This document shows, piece after piece, positions 55,855 through 64,000 of a stretch of DNA of 64,000 nt. Both the position numbers and the translations under genes were made by a program. The stretch's first letter is position 1. The number at the start of each line of letters is the position of its first letter. The stretch comes from Phytophthora sp. 'mugwort'. Taxonomy: Eukaryota; Oomycota; Peronosporomycetes; Peronosporales; Peronosporaceae. The notes below the pieces were generated by a model. The model did not search any database and had not been told where the DNA came from. It saw only the letters and a program-made list of their open reading frames with translations. The stretch spans positions 1,860,001 to 1,924,000 of the forward strand of contig JAUCEF010000007.1 of NCBI GenBank assembly GCA_033558025.1. The letters are read 5' to 3'.

Positions 55855-56080
55855 GTTGCTGGGAAGGGTGTCGGCTTCTGGTTGATTCGTGTTGTGTCAG
55901 CTAGTTAGAAGAGAGGTGTGCGAAGATTGTGCTGCGCAACTTCAATTTGAAGCGTTGGCGTAAGCAAAAAATTTCTGCCACACTAGAGTTACACAAAACG
56001 GTAATACCGCTACTAACTTGGTAAGAGGAGCTACTACCGGTATTTAGGTAATACCTTGCTAAGGTTTTTCCCCAACACTA

Positions 56081-56088
56081 ATTGCCAC
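56081..56088. repeat. Right target-site duplication of hAT element 2 (ATTGCCAC)
   Basis: Identical to bases 52802-52809. Confidence 0.93.
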
Positions 56089-56192
56089 CAAGTGTGAGGA
56101 CCAATTTCAACATTACTTTTTTTTAATTTAATGTAATCATTGCAGAAGCGTGAGAGAGTACATAAACATAGATACAGCTGGATAAGCTGATA

Positions 56193-56502
56193 TGTGGCTT
56201 GCACACCATATTCTAATTCTTTCTTTCATGTACGTAGTCTTAGCTAGTAATTACTAAGGTCGAGTAGGCACACACGGCTAGTTTTTTCCTCCACGTGACC
56301 TTGTGTCTGTCGAGTTGCTGCTGGTCGAGCTGGTCGAGCTTGTCACGGCGCTGAGTTCGCCTGACTTGGTCTTCAAGACGGACGCGAGCTAGCCAGGCGT
56401 CGTAGGCCTGTTGGTTCTCGGATTGCGAGCGTTCGCGATGCAGAATAGGCGAACCGTTGGCTTTTGCCATCGAGCCACGCTCCGCCTTGCGAGAGGATCC
56501 CT
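56193..56502 (-). repeat. Right copy of the ~300-base duplicated segment
   Basis: Counterpart of 49604-49905 in the same orientation, about 6.6 kb away. It covers exon 3 and the 3' flank of the 206-residue gene. Because this copy is part of an intact gene it is likely the source. Confidence 0.85.
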
Positions 56503-56984
56503 CTGTCGTCTTCGGGTTGACATGCAGAGATGGAGGCTTTTGCCACGGCTTGGACTGGGCAGCGACAAATGTTAATCTATAGCAGTGATAGCAGGATATT
56601 AAGTGCGATTCGTCTAAACCTGTAAATTGGCTGTCGTATCGGCTGCGCTTTTGTGCCTCCTGTCGGTCCGCTTTCGTCGCAGAAAGTCCCGGAAGGCGGC
56701 GTCACATTCGGCCTGGTTGTCCTGGCTAGTGACCTCGTCCTTGGGTTCGTATGTGCGAGACTGTTTGCTAGCTCGAATCTTCTCCTTCAGCCAGTGGCTG
56801 TGCGATTTGGAGCTGCCGATCTGCGGTGACGTGTGGGAACAACTTCAACTACAGTGGCCAAGGAAGCAAGTGCACCCACCTTGAGGATCTGCCGCCGACA
56901 CGCTTCCTCGATGTCCATGGACTCGAATCGCTCTTGCCAGTGCCACGTCGCCATCTGAACCATGTTATGAGTCTGAGAGCGCAT
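56240..56984 (-). CDS. Basic helical protein of 206 residues, function unknown
   Basis: Three exons, 56984-56880, 56820-56620 and 56554-56240, with introns of 59 and 65 bases, all phase 0. Donors are GTGGGT and GTTTAG, acceptors CCGCAG and CCCAG. The product is rich in Arg, Lys, Gln and Glu, for example WHWQERFESMDIEEACRR, DAAFRDFLRRKRTDRRHK and AYDAWLARVRLEDQVRR, and probably largely helical. No signal peptide or membrane helix. Possible starts are ATG 56984, 56963 and 56954. I recognise no family. It is the first gene right of the transposon island, and a copy of its last exon lies at 49604-49905, so it has been involved in a local rearrangement. Confidence 0.7.
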
Positions 56985-57504
56985 TGCTAAATGCAGAGGT
57001 AGCCATGGCCATCATGCTCGACGGCGCCCATCATGTTGCTGTAGCCATTTTGGCCGCAGGGTGTAGCTATGTCTAAAAATAATACGATGTAAAACCTCGT
57101 TAGACAGTGCATCTTACCTTATTGAAGCCAAGTCATAAATTTAAACGGTTCCAAACAAACAAAACGAGGTTTTTCTCGATATAAAGAACGACCAAATTTT
57201 CTAACGAAAGTTTCTATCCCATCGATAGTGAAAACCAAGTGAAGTCAATGCCGTCGTACTTAACCCAAATAGAAATGCATCTGGCTGAGCAGGTTTCTTC
57301 CTCCAGCGCTTCCGCCCCCCTTCGCCGATTCTCACAGGCTAAAGACCGACCAATAGCCCGAAGCGGAAGGTAGATGCGCGCCCAATGAGAGCGAAGCGCT
57401 CTTTTCCGCCTATGATAAGCTCCGTGTGGCACTTCACTGACGTACATGTGTGTTCATGATGCACAGCAGCCCCTCGCAGCGTAGCCCCCCCAACTAACGC
57501 AGCC
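56985..57504. other. Divergent promoter region before NF-YC
   Basis: AT-rich on the left and GC-rich near the NF-YC start. Two CCAAT boxes are listed separately. No gene of its own. Confidence 0.45.
57350..57386 (+). promoter_or_regulatory. Two CCAAT boxes upstream of NF-YC
   Basis: CCAAT occurs at 57350-57354 and 57382-57386, 32 bases apart and 119-155 bases before the NF-YC start codon. This is the pentamer bound by NF-Y, the complex that contains the gene product itself. Confidence 0.4.
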
Positions 57505-58368
57505 ATGTCAAGTGACGGAGATGCCAACGCCAACAACGCCAACCTGCAGATGCAGCTGCAGCTTCAGAACCAGCGTGCGCAAATGCAGCAGCAGCAGCTC
57601 GCGCTACACGCCTTCTGGCAGCACCAGATCCAGGACATTTCGCAGATCGACCCCAACGCCTTCGACTTCAAGACGCATCAGCTCCCGCTCGCACGCATTA
57701 AGAAAATCATGAAGACGGACGAGGACGTGCGCATGATCAGCGCCGAGGCACCCGTGCTTTTCGCTAAGGCCTGCGAGATGTTTATCTTGGAGCTGAGTCT
57801 CCGGGCCTGGATCCACACGGAGGAGAACAAGCGCCGCACGCTGCAGCGCAACGACATTGCCATGGCGATCACCAAGACCGACGTCTTTGACTTCCTTATC
57901 GACATCGTTCCGCGCGACGATATAAAGCCTGCCAAGAAGGTGTGGCTGCTGTAGTTGTTGAGGAGAGATTTGCCGAGACTGACGCTTTTTTTGTTGCTAA
58001 TAACTTAGGGCCCCGTAGACCCGCAGACCGTGTACCAACAGCAGCTCCAGCAGCAACAGGCGGCCATGCTGCAGCAGCTTTTGCAGACCCAACAGAACGG
58101 CGCCGCGGGCGGGGGCGTGACGTGGCCCAACCAACAATTGCAGCAGCAGATGATCCAGCAATACCAGCGCATGCAGAGCATGCAGCAGAACGCGACGGCC
58201 GCTTCAGGTGGCGCCACCACGCCGTCGAACGGCGCTCTACCCAACCTGTCGCCCTCGGGAAGTGACGCAGCGGGCCAGACCTCAGCCAACACGACTCCTG
58301 GAGGAACGGTGAACAACACGTCGACATCCGACCAGCTCTCACTAAACCAGCGCAGCGTGGATGTATGA
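57505..58368 (+). CDS. NF-YC / HAP5, histone-fold subunit of the CCAAT-binding factor
   Basis: Two exons, 57505-57939 and 58009-58368, with a 69-base phase-0 intron; 264 residues. Residues about 35-130 are the NF-YC core: [46 protein letters not shown], then [13 protein letters not shown] and [12 protein letters not shown]. The histone-fold pairs with NF-YB, and together with NF-YA they bind CCAAT. Gln-rich tracts flank the core (residues 15-33 and about 150-205), as in activation regions of animal NF-YC. The C-terminus is Ser/Thr/Gly-rich. The ATG lies just before the Asp/Asn-rich leader and has no in-frame rival upstream that I can see. Confidence 0.95.
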
Positions 58369-58723
58369 TCGCTTTTTGCGCGGTACAGTACGAAAGGCTG
58401 ACAACTTTTGACGTGTTTTTAATGAATGAACAAGTTTTACTTTTCCATACGCTGTGTGTCCGGGAAGCATAGCGATGTACTGAAGTGCTAGTAGAACTTT
58501 GTTAGCTGCTAGTCTATAGGCTTCTGATTAGCGTGTACCTGAGCAATTAGTTCTTAAAGTATGTTCATTGGTTTCTGAACTTTATCTTTCAGTTAAACTG
58601 TACGCCAGCATCATTGGCTAGCGTCATTTGTTGCTCACGCCCCCATGGTCTTTCACTGCTTCGTTCTTCATGAACTGTAATCTATATCGTCTAATGTAAG
58701 GCAACGAAACACTTAGGCGCAGC
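58369..58723. other. Convergent 3' region, NF-YC and transporter gene
   Basis: Contains both 3' untranslated regions. AT-rich; nothing else seen. Confidence 0.4.
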
Positions 58724-60218
58724 TTACTCAGACGTTTTAACCGTAAGTGGCAATGGCAGCATTTTGGAATGCTTCTCAGAAATCTTGACTAGCTGGTAGG
58801 CAGCCACTCCGCCAATCTGTAGCGACATAGAAAAACATGCAAAGCCCATCAGCACAAATTTTGGAGCAGGCAAAAACAAAAAAAGAGTGTACAGTACGTA
58901 CCGCAAGTGCCATGCCCAGAATCGACTGGAACGTGACTGGGTTGCCAAAGTACAAGACAGCACTGAGAATGACGACCACGCGCTTCATCGTACTCATGAT
59001 GGAGAACGTAAGCTCCGAGACCTCTCCCAGCACCCACGACGAGCAGAAGCTACCAACGAAGTGCATCATACTGCACATTAACACCTTGCCGAACGGGAAA
59101 CTCGCGACGAAGTTGTCCTGGTGAGCACGTGCGGCCATCAGCACGAATGGAGCGTTGATAGCGAATGATACGAACGCGCTGTAGAAGTGAAGCTGTCAAA
59201 GGTATTTAGAGCAAACGCAATCAAATTAGACGCGTCCAGCTCAAAAACGTTCCATCGACTGCTCTTACGTTGACAGTATCCACGACAATCCGGCGACGCA
59301 GCAGGAACTTGGCGTACATGCTCTGCATGACACCCAGCAGTGCCGACATGACAGCGAACATGACACCAGAGAAGGCGAGGTCCTGGACGAAAAAGAAACC
59401 CATAAACACTCTTGTTAGCTATCGAGTTTACTCTTGTCAGTCGACAGAGGAAACTGCTTCACTTACGTTCATGCCCATTTCGGACACGGAGGCCATGACG
59501 ACGCCAAAGACGATCGGGACCAGACTCGAGTACGTCGGGATGGAGAACCGCGAGCGGTAGGCCATAAAGGCCAGTACCACGTTGAACAAGGGCTGCGACG
59601 CCTTGCACGTCTGTGTGATGGACACGGGCACGGCGTTGTAGCTCCAGTATGTGAGCGTCTTGGCGAGGACGGAGAAGAGACTGAGCGGCACGATCCATAC
59701 GATGCTGCGCATGCGCACGCGCTGCATGCGCCAGGCCCCGGAAGTCGTTGGCGAGCTCGGAAACGTCAGCACCACAACTGCCATAAGCACATAATATCAC
59801 GAGATGAGTCCTTTAATTGCTTATTCCGTAGAAACAAAACTATTCGAGCATTAGACGTACAGTCTAGGATAATGCTGATGAAGAGGTGGCACATGGTGAG
59901 CATCTCGGCCGATACGTGGTGCTCTTTGATCAGCACCTTGTTGGTGAACGTGGCGGAGGTGGAGAAGAGGTACCACACGACCAGACTGAGACCGATCTGC
60001 ACATATACAAAAGCGCCAAGAGTCTCTTGGTTAGGATAACTACACAGCTGGAAGGGAATGTGTCATACGTTCGAGTTGGTGCTCACCCGCAGCGCCTTGT
60101 TGTCCCTCAGGCGGCTAATGGCGTGGCCTTTGGCGGCCTTGTACTCTTTGGTGGGCACGCCCATGCCGCCCTCTAGGTCGTACATGGGGTACGGGGCTTT
60201 CATGCGCGCCAGCATCAT
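58724..60218 (-). CDS. Triose-phosphate-translocator-family (TPT/nucleotide-sugar) transporter
   Basis: Six exons: 60218-60087, 59996-59861, 59777-59467, 59382-59269, 59192-58902 and 58816-58724; introns of 76-90 bases; 358 residues with phases intact. A cytosolic leader of about 45 residues precedes about ten membrane helices: GLSLVVWYLFSTSATFTNK opens the first, and later ones include IVPLSLFSVLAKTLTYWSYN and FSGVMFAVMSALLGVMQSMY. The KASQPLF motif and the KRVVVILSAVLYFGNP motif near the last helices are typical of TPT-type antiporters, which exchange phosphate for triose-phosphate, PEP or related sugars, or carry nucleotide sugars. There is no plastid presequence and oomycetes lack plastids, so a Golgi/ER or other location is likely. 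The start is the first in-frame ATG (60218); ATG 60215 is next to it. Confidence 0.88.
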
Positions 60219-61618
60219 GTTCGGCCGCTTGACTGGTTCTTTCGCGAGTGGGTGAACAATAATTATAGCGAACTTCAGGATTTTGGTCTGGCTTTGGACT
60301 GGCTGCTTGGCTGCATCTTGGACAATAGTGTGGACCACACTTTCGTTAAACGCATCTCGATCAGACGGCAAATGAATGACAACGTTACTGTTAAAGCGTT
60401 GCAGCTGGCTATATAGCCCCGCGTTAGTTTTCTTCGATTGAACCTGACACTGCTGCTATCGTTGGCGTGCCTGTAAAGTTTGGATGCGCAGGCTTCATGC
60501 TGTTCGAAGCAGACTTTTCACGCACTGCAACAACCTTACTAGGTTTAGTTGGCAGCTTAAATCTAAGTTTCGTTTATATTCATGATTGCAATTGCCCACC
60601 GGAACAGTTTCCATTCCACAAAGCAGGCACTACAAGAAGAGTGGCGAGACTGAAGTGAGAGGATCAAGCAGGCCGATGAAATTAAATTCAAGCTACACTA
60701 ATATAATTTTGATCTTTCCCTCAAAAATATCGACTTTTCAGTGGTATCTTTACTATCACCAACCCCAAACTCCGATCAAGGGAGACAATTATTACCATCA
60801 GGAAGAATAAACCGTTCAGCTACATCAGCGAGTTGCCCTATGCACATTAAGCAGTCCCTCCAGCCACTCCTAGCAAATCGAGATATGCAGATCATAAACA
60901 GAGAAAACCAAGCGATTTCCCGTCCAATAAAAAAATGGAAAGTGAGCTTCTCTGATAAATTTTGAGGTGTGCTGTTTTAACAATTTTGTTCAAGTATTTT
61001 TTCCTTCTTCTATCAATTATTGAAGTTTCTGAGCACACAAGCTATATTTATTTGTAATTTAATTGAATCCACTATTTGCAAAAATAGATGCATTTTGTCT
61101 AATCGTTCGCACAATATCCTCTAAAGACGTAATTATTTTAGTTAAAACCATATTGTTTTTCCGAGAAATATGACTTGCGAGGCCCCCACAGGCTCCATAG
61201 ACTACTAGCCATCAGCAAACATTCGTGTGCTGTCGGTTTCTGGTTATGGTTCCTAGATTCTCTGTCTATATGTAATTGGCACCGTTGATGGCAAGCAAGC
61301 ATCCGACGGCTCAAGAGATTATACAGAAACGGTCAAATGGGACGACACACGAAGTCGCCATCGTTCTCGAAGACGGCTAATTCACGTTTACGTGGCGTGC
61401 CTACCTTAGGCTGCATTGTCATGGCCGGATATTTGTCGCAATCGTCATCGGCTAGGCGGCTAGATTCATGCGATGAAACGAAACGCACGAGCCTGCTGCT
61501 CCCAGCCAGCCAAGGCAAAACTGCTCTGCAATTGGCGACGCTTGGGCTGGGGGCGGATGTGAGGGCAACGCATTTCCGATTTAGCCTCGGCGGTCTCCAA
61601 AAGCAGCCAAGATAAACA
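60219..61618. other. 1.4-kb AT-rich intergenic region
   Basis: Promoter of the transporter on the left; otherwise only short ORFs without recognisable motifs, and AT-rich stretches at 60950-61180. No repeat or RNA gene was recognised. An open stretch at 61333-61767 on the minus strand overlaps the next gene and looks like a shadow. Confidence 0.35.
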
Positions 61619-61894
61619 ATGACTCTCAGTCGCCACGTCGAGATTGACGCCGCCCGCTTCCGCAAAGAGCTACTCTTCGTCTGCTGCAAGAACGACGACC
61701 CCACCATCGACCGCGTGCGACAGCTGCACGAGTATGATCTTAGTTGTATTACATTGCCGCCGAGCACTGTACTAACCGCTCTCTAATTCCTCAACAGTAT
61801 TCTTCCAAGCCCAACGGACAATATGCTGTCTCCTGTGACTCGAGCTCTCCGAGCACGGTCATTCCAGGGGCACAATCGGATGGCTGCTGCGTGA
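61619..61894 (+). CDS. Small 69-residue protein, two exons, function unknown
   Basis: Exons 61619-61731 and 61798-61894 with a 66-base intron (donor GTATGA, acceptor CAACAG after a pyrimidine-rich stretch). The product starts MTLSRHVEIDAARFRKELL, continues with a Cys pair (FVCCKNDD) and a DRVRQLHDILPSP segment, and ends GHNRMAAA. The first half is probably two amphipathic helices. The codon pattern is GC-rich at third positions, as in neighbouring genes, while the flanks are not. No family recognised. Too short for most gene finders. Confidence 0.5.
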
Positions 61895-62257
61895 GCCGTG
61901 CTACTTTCCGTTAGACTCGTTCCTCCCAACCGGTGCCAAGTCTCTCATCGCAGCTATTATAGTTTGCACATGTCAAGGAGAACGACGGATGTCACGCGCG
62001 TGCCATCACGTAAGAAGAAGAAGCCGTAGCCACTCAGCCACTCCTATCACCTCCTCCGCTACAGTTTTGCCAGCACCCGGATTTTTAGACCTCGACTGTA
62101 CGTCGTATCACACCATAACAATATCAACTGCAAAAAAAAAGATCGTTTTGGAAACGTAGCCATCCCATTTTCCAAACGTACCCATCTTATTTTCTACCAA
62201 TCGCATTACGAAGAGAAAACGACGTGAAGCGAATCCAAATTTTCTGTAGCTTGCGTC
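61895..62257. other. Intergenic region before VPS26C
   Basis: Holds the promoter of the VPS26C gene. Short A-run near 62130. No gene or repeat seen. Confidence 0.4.
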
Positions 62258-63637
62258 ATGAGCTCCACACTCGACGTGAAGCTCAATCGCATCGACCGTA
62301 TCTTCCATCCTCATGTACGTCTACGTACCCCGTCCGATTCATAAGAATATAATGCATAACCCCATGCGTACCCCTCCTTTCTTCCAAGCAGGAGATCGTG
62401 CAGGGCCAAGTGATCATCTCGTCCCCTAAGGGTTTCTCTCACCAGGGGCTGGCCATGAAGGTGGAGGGCAGCGCGCGTCTGCAATTGTCCTCCAAGGGTG
62501 CAGGGCTCTTTGATGCCTTCTACAACAACGTATCGCCTCTGGAGCTCGTGTATTTCCACCTGCCTGTAGCCCCGGCGGGCAAAGTCCCTCCTGGCATCTC
62601 CAAGTTCCCCTTCGAGTTCGAGCTGCAGGGCAACGAGGGCCAGGAGCTGCTGGAGACGTACCACGGCGTATATGTCTCCATTAAGTACGAGATCGTGTGT
62701 GACTGCGTCCGAGGCATCATGAAGAACAAATTGCACAAGACGCTGGAGTTCGTGGTGGAGGTGCCGGTGAGTGGCTGAAAACATTGCTGCGAAAGGTGTT
62801 GCAATAAGATTTTGACAGTGAAAATTGCTTTGGAATTTTATTTTTTCTAGCTGAGAGAACCTCTGCCAGACTCACCCGAAGAGTTCCATATTACGCCGGA
62901 ATCGTTGGAGAATGTCCGACCGGTGAGAGGACTAAACTGTTTGTTGTCTCTACCTTTGCTGATAACTCTTATTTTTCTGTTACAGCAAAGTCTGTCAGCG
63001 ATGCCGTATTTTCACATTACGGGCAAGGTCCACCGCACGAACTGCCCAGTGAACTTGCCATTCACAGGCGAGGTACGAGATTGTGCTTTAGGCTGGTTTT
63101 CGTGCCGGGCGGGGCTAACGATGACTCGTTTTGGGGGTGCTAGATAGTTATCGAGGAAGCAAAAAGCCCGATCAAGTCGGTGGAGCTGCAGCTAATTCGA
63201 GTGGAAAGCGTGGCACATGCAGAAGGTGTCGCGAGAGACGGTAAAATTCAATGAGGACAGCTACGGTTTGCTGCATTCTTTGTAGGTCGACTGACGAGAT
63301 TGTGTGTGCTGGACTGTGCCTAAAAGCAACTGAGATTCAGAATGTCCAGATTGGATGGGGCGACGTGTGTCGACAAATGGCGATTCCGATTTACATGATC
63401 TTTCCACGCTTATTTACGTGTCCTACCATGCTGACTCCAGGTGCGTGCTTGGTTGGTGAATTGGTGAATTGCATAAAATCGGTGGGTGGTCTAACATTTT
63501 ACGCTTGGAATTTTTAAAATTCTTGAAATCTGTTTGAGTTGTTAGCTTTCAAGGTTGAATTCGAAACGAACGTAGTGGTGCTATTTGAAAATGGGAACAT
63601 GATTACGGAGAACTTCCCCATTACTCTATACCGGTAG
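62258..63637 (+). CDS. VPS26C: VPS26C (DSCR3), arrestin-fold subunit of the retriever complex
   Basis: Seven exons: 62258-62314, 62392-62766, 62851-62922, 62986-63072, 63144-63240, 63327-63440 and 63546-63637, with introns of 63-105 bases. Spliced length is 297 residues, the same as the human protein. Retriever (VPS26C, VPS35L, VPS29) recycles cargo from endosomes to the cell surface with the Commander complex. Conserved blocks: GQVIISSPKGFSHQGLAMKV, FYNNVSPLELV, ETYHGVYVSIKYEIVCD, EFHITPESLENV, TNCPVNLPFTGE, SVELQLIRVES, ATEIQNVQIG, PIYMIFPRLFTCPT and the closing ITENFPITLYR. The first exon encodes MSSTLDVKLNRIDRIFHPH. One odd change: GWGDVCR where most homologues have a small/acidic pair before GDVCR. 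The gene is intact. Confidence 0.93.
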
Positions 63638-64000
63638 AACTCACAAGATCGCCTTTGCAAGCGAGCTTCGAGCGGTTGTTCTGTTGGTTTGATCAAGATG
63701 AAATAAATGAGTTAAGTAAAAAAAAATATGTTTTTAAATTGGTGTTCTTGACTACTGTAGTATGGGCCTACTACATCCCCAAGCTCGAGTGGCAGCAGCA
63801 CCGAATTAAGATACCAGTTCGATAAGCGCATCAAACTTCCCGAGGTCATTCATACACGCTCGACTCAGTAGACTATTCTTTCGATTGCGCAAGTCCACTT
63901 TACCTACCTAGCAGTTGTTGCAATTTGAGCATTAAATGTGCGTATATTTCCACCTGTTTTATTTCGAGGAGTGACTATGATAAGCTGCACCATTTCCATC
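63638..64000. other. 3' flank of VPS26C to window end
   Basis: No coding signal. Contains an A-run at about 63718-63726. Any further gene lies outside the window. Confidence 0.4.

Larger units (their letters stand above)
52810..56080 (-). mobile_element. hAT-family DNA transposon 2 (3.27 kb) with exact ends
   Basis: The left end begins TAGTGTTG (52810-52817) and the right end finishes CAACACTA (56073-56080), an 8-base inverted repeat. Perfect 8-base duplications ATTGCCAC lie directly outside both ends, the hallmark length for hAT. ATTACC/GGTAAT words recur just inside both ends (52820, 52856, 55999, 56047), like subterminal transposase-binding repeats. A transposase relic runs on the minus strand (55854 to about 53960), and a pyruvate phosphate dikinase fragment lies on the plus strand near the left end. 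Perfect target duplications indicate a younger insertion than element 1. Confidence 0.92.

Noticed and set aside
1..64000. Search for tRNA, rRNA, snRNA genes and riboswitches
   Set aside because: No cloverleaf with proper A/B boxes or rRNA-like sequence was noticed by eye; a tRNAscan/Infernal run would be needed to exclude small RNA genes.
1..64000. Bacterial-type operon or defence system
   Set aside because: All supported genes are eukaryotic and intron-bearing; the YbjQ-like gene has an intron and a mitochondrial-type presequence, so it is not contamination.

Overview
The window looks like nuclear DNA of a plant-pathogenic oomycete, most likely Phytophthora or a close relative. The evidence is the gene content: a receptor fused to a phosphatidylinositol-phosphate kinase (GPCR-PIPK), a Crinkler-type effector relic with an LQLFLAK motif, and Ty3/gypsy, Ty1/copia and hAT elements. 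Introns are short: every one I could place is 59-105 bases with GT..AG ends. Genes are closely spaced and mostly in pairs. No species assignment is possible by eye.

Left arm (1-31,170) is a compact housekeeping block. In order it holds an ER protein disulfide isomerase, an acylated TKL-type kinase, a small coiled-coil protein, the spliceosome core protein PRP8, a CNOT10-like TPR protein, a G3BP-like NTF2/RRM protein, a syntaxin-like SNARE, a TOG/HEAT-array protein, eEF1B-gamma, the GPCR-PIPK, an unrecognised coiled-coil membrane protein and a YbjQ-family protein with a probable mitochondrial presequence. Most need splicing; exon borders were worked out by keeping the reading frame and conserved motifs continuous across GT..AG junctions.

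Centre (about 31,200-56,100) is a transposon island of about 25 kb with almost no intact gene. From left to right: a PIF1/Helitron helicase relic; a plant-type mariner transposase 3' end; a gypsy element split by a 4.6-kb hAT element (33,945-38,509); a copia element on the minus strand (about 43,820-48,400); an isolated hydrophobic ORF; a decayed Crinkler effector gene (50,170-52,666); and a second hAT element (52,810-56,080) bounded by a perfect 8-bp target duplication. Both hAT elements seem to contain fragments of host genes (a methyltransferase-like gene in the first, pyruvate phosphate dikinase in the second). The Crinkler relic and second hAT lie between two direct copies of a roughly 300-bp segment that is the 3' end of a neighbouring gene.

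Right arm (56,200-64,000) returns to compact genes: a 206-residue unknown protein, NF-YC, a triose-phosphate-translocator-family transporter with six exons, a 69-residue unknown protein and VPS26C/DSCR3 of the retriever complex.

No tRNA, rRNA, CRISPR array or complete novel multi-gene system was recognised. The most informative material is the nested transposon island: dateable nesting, gene capture, and an effector relic between direct repeats.
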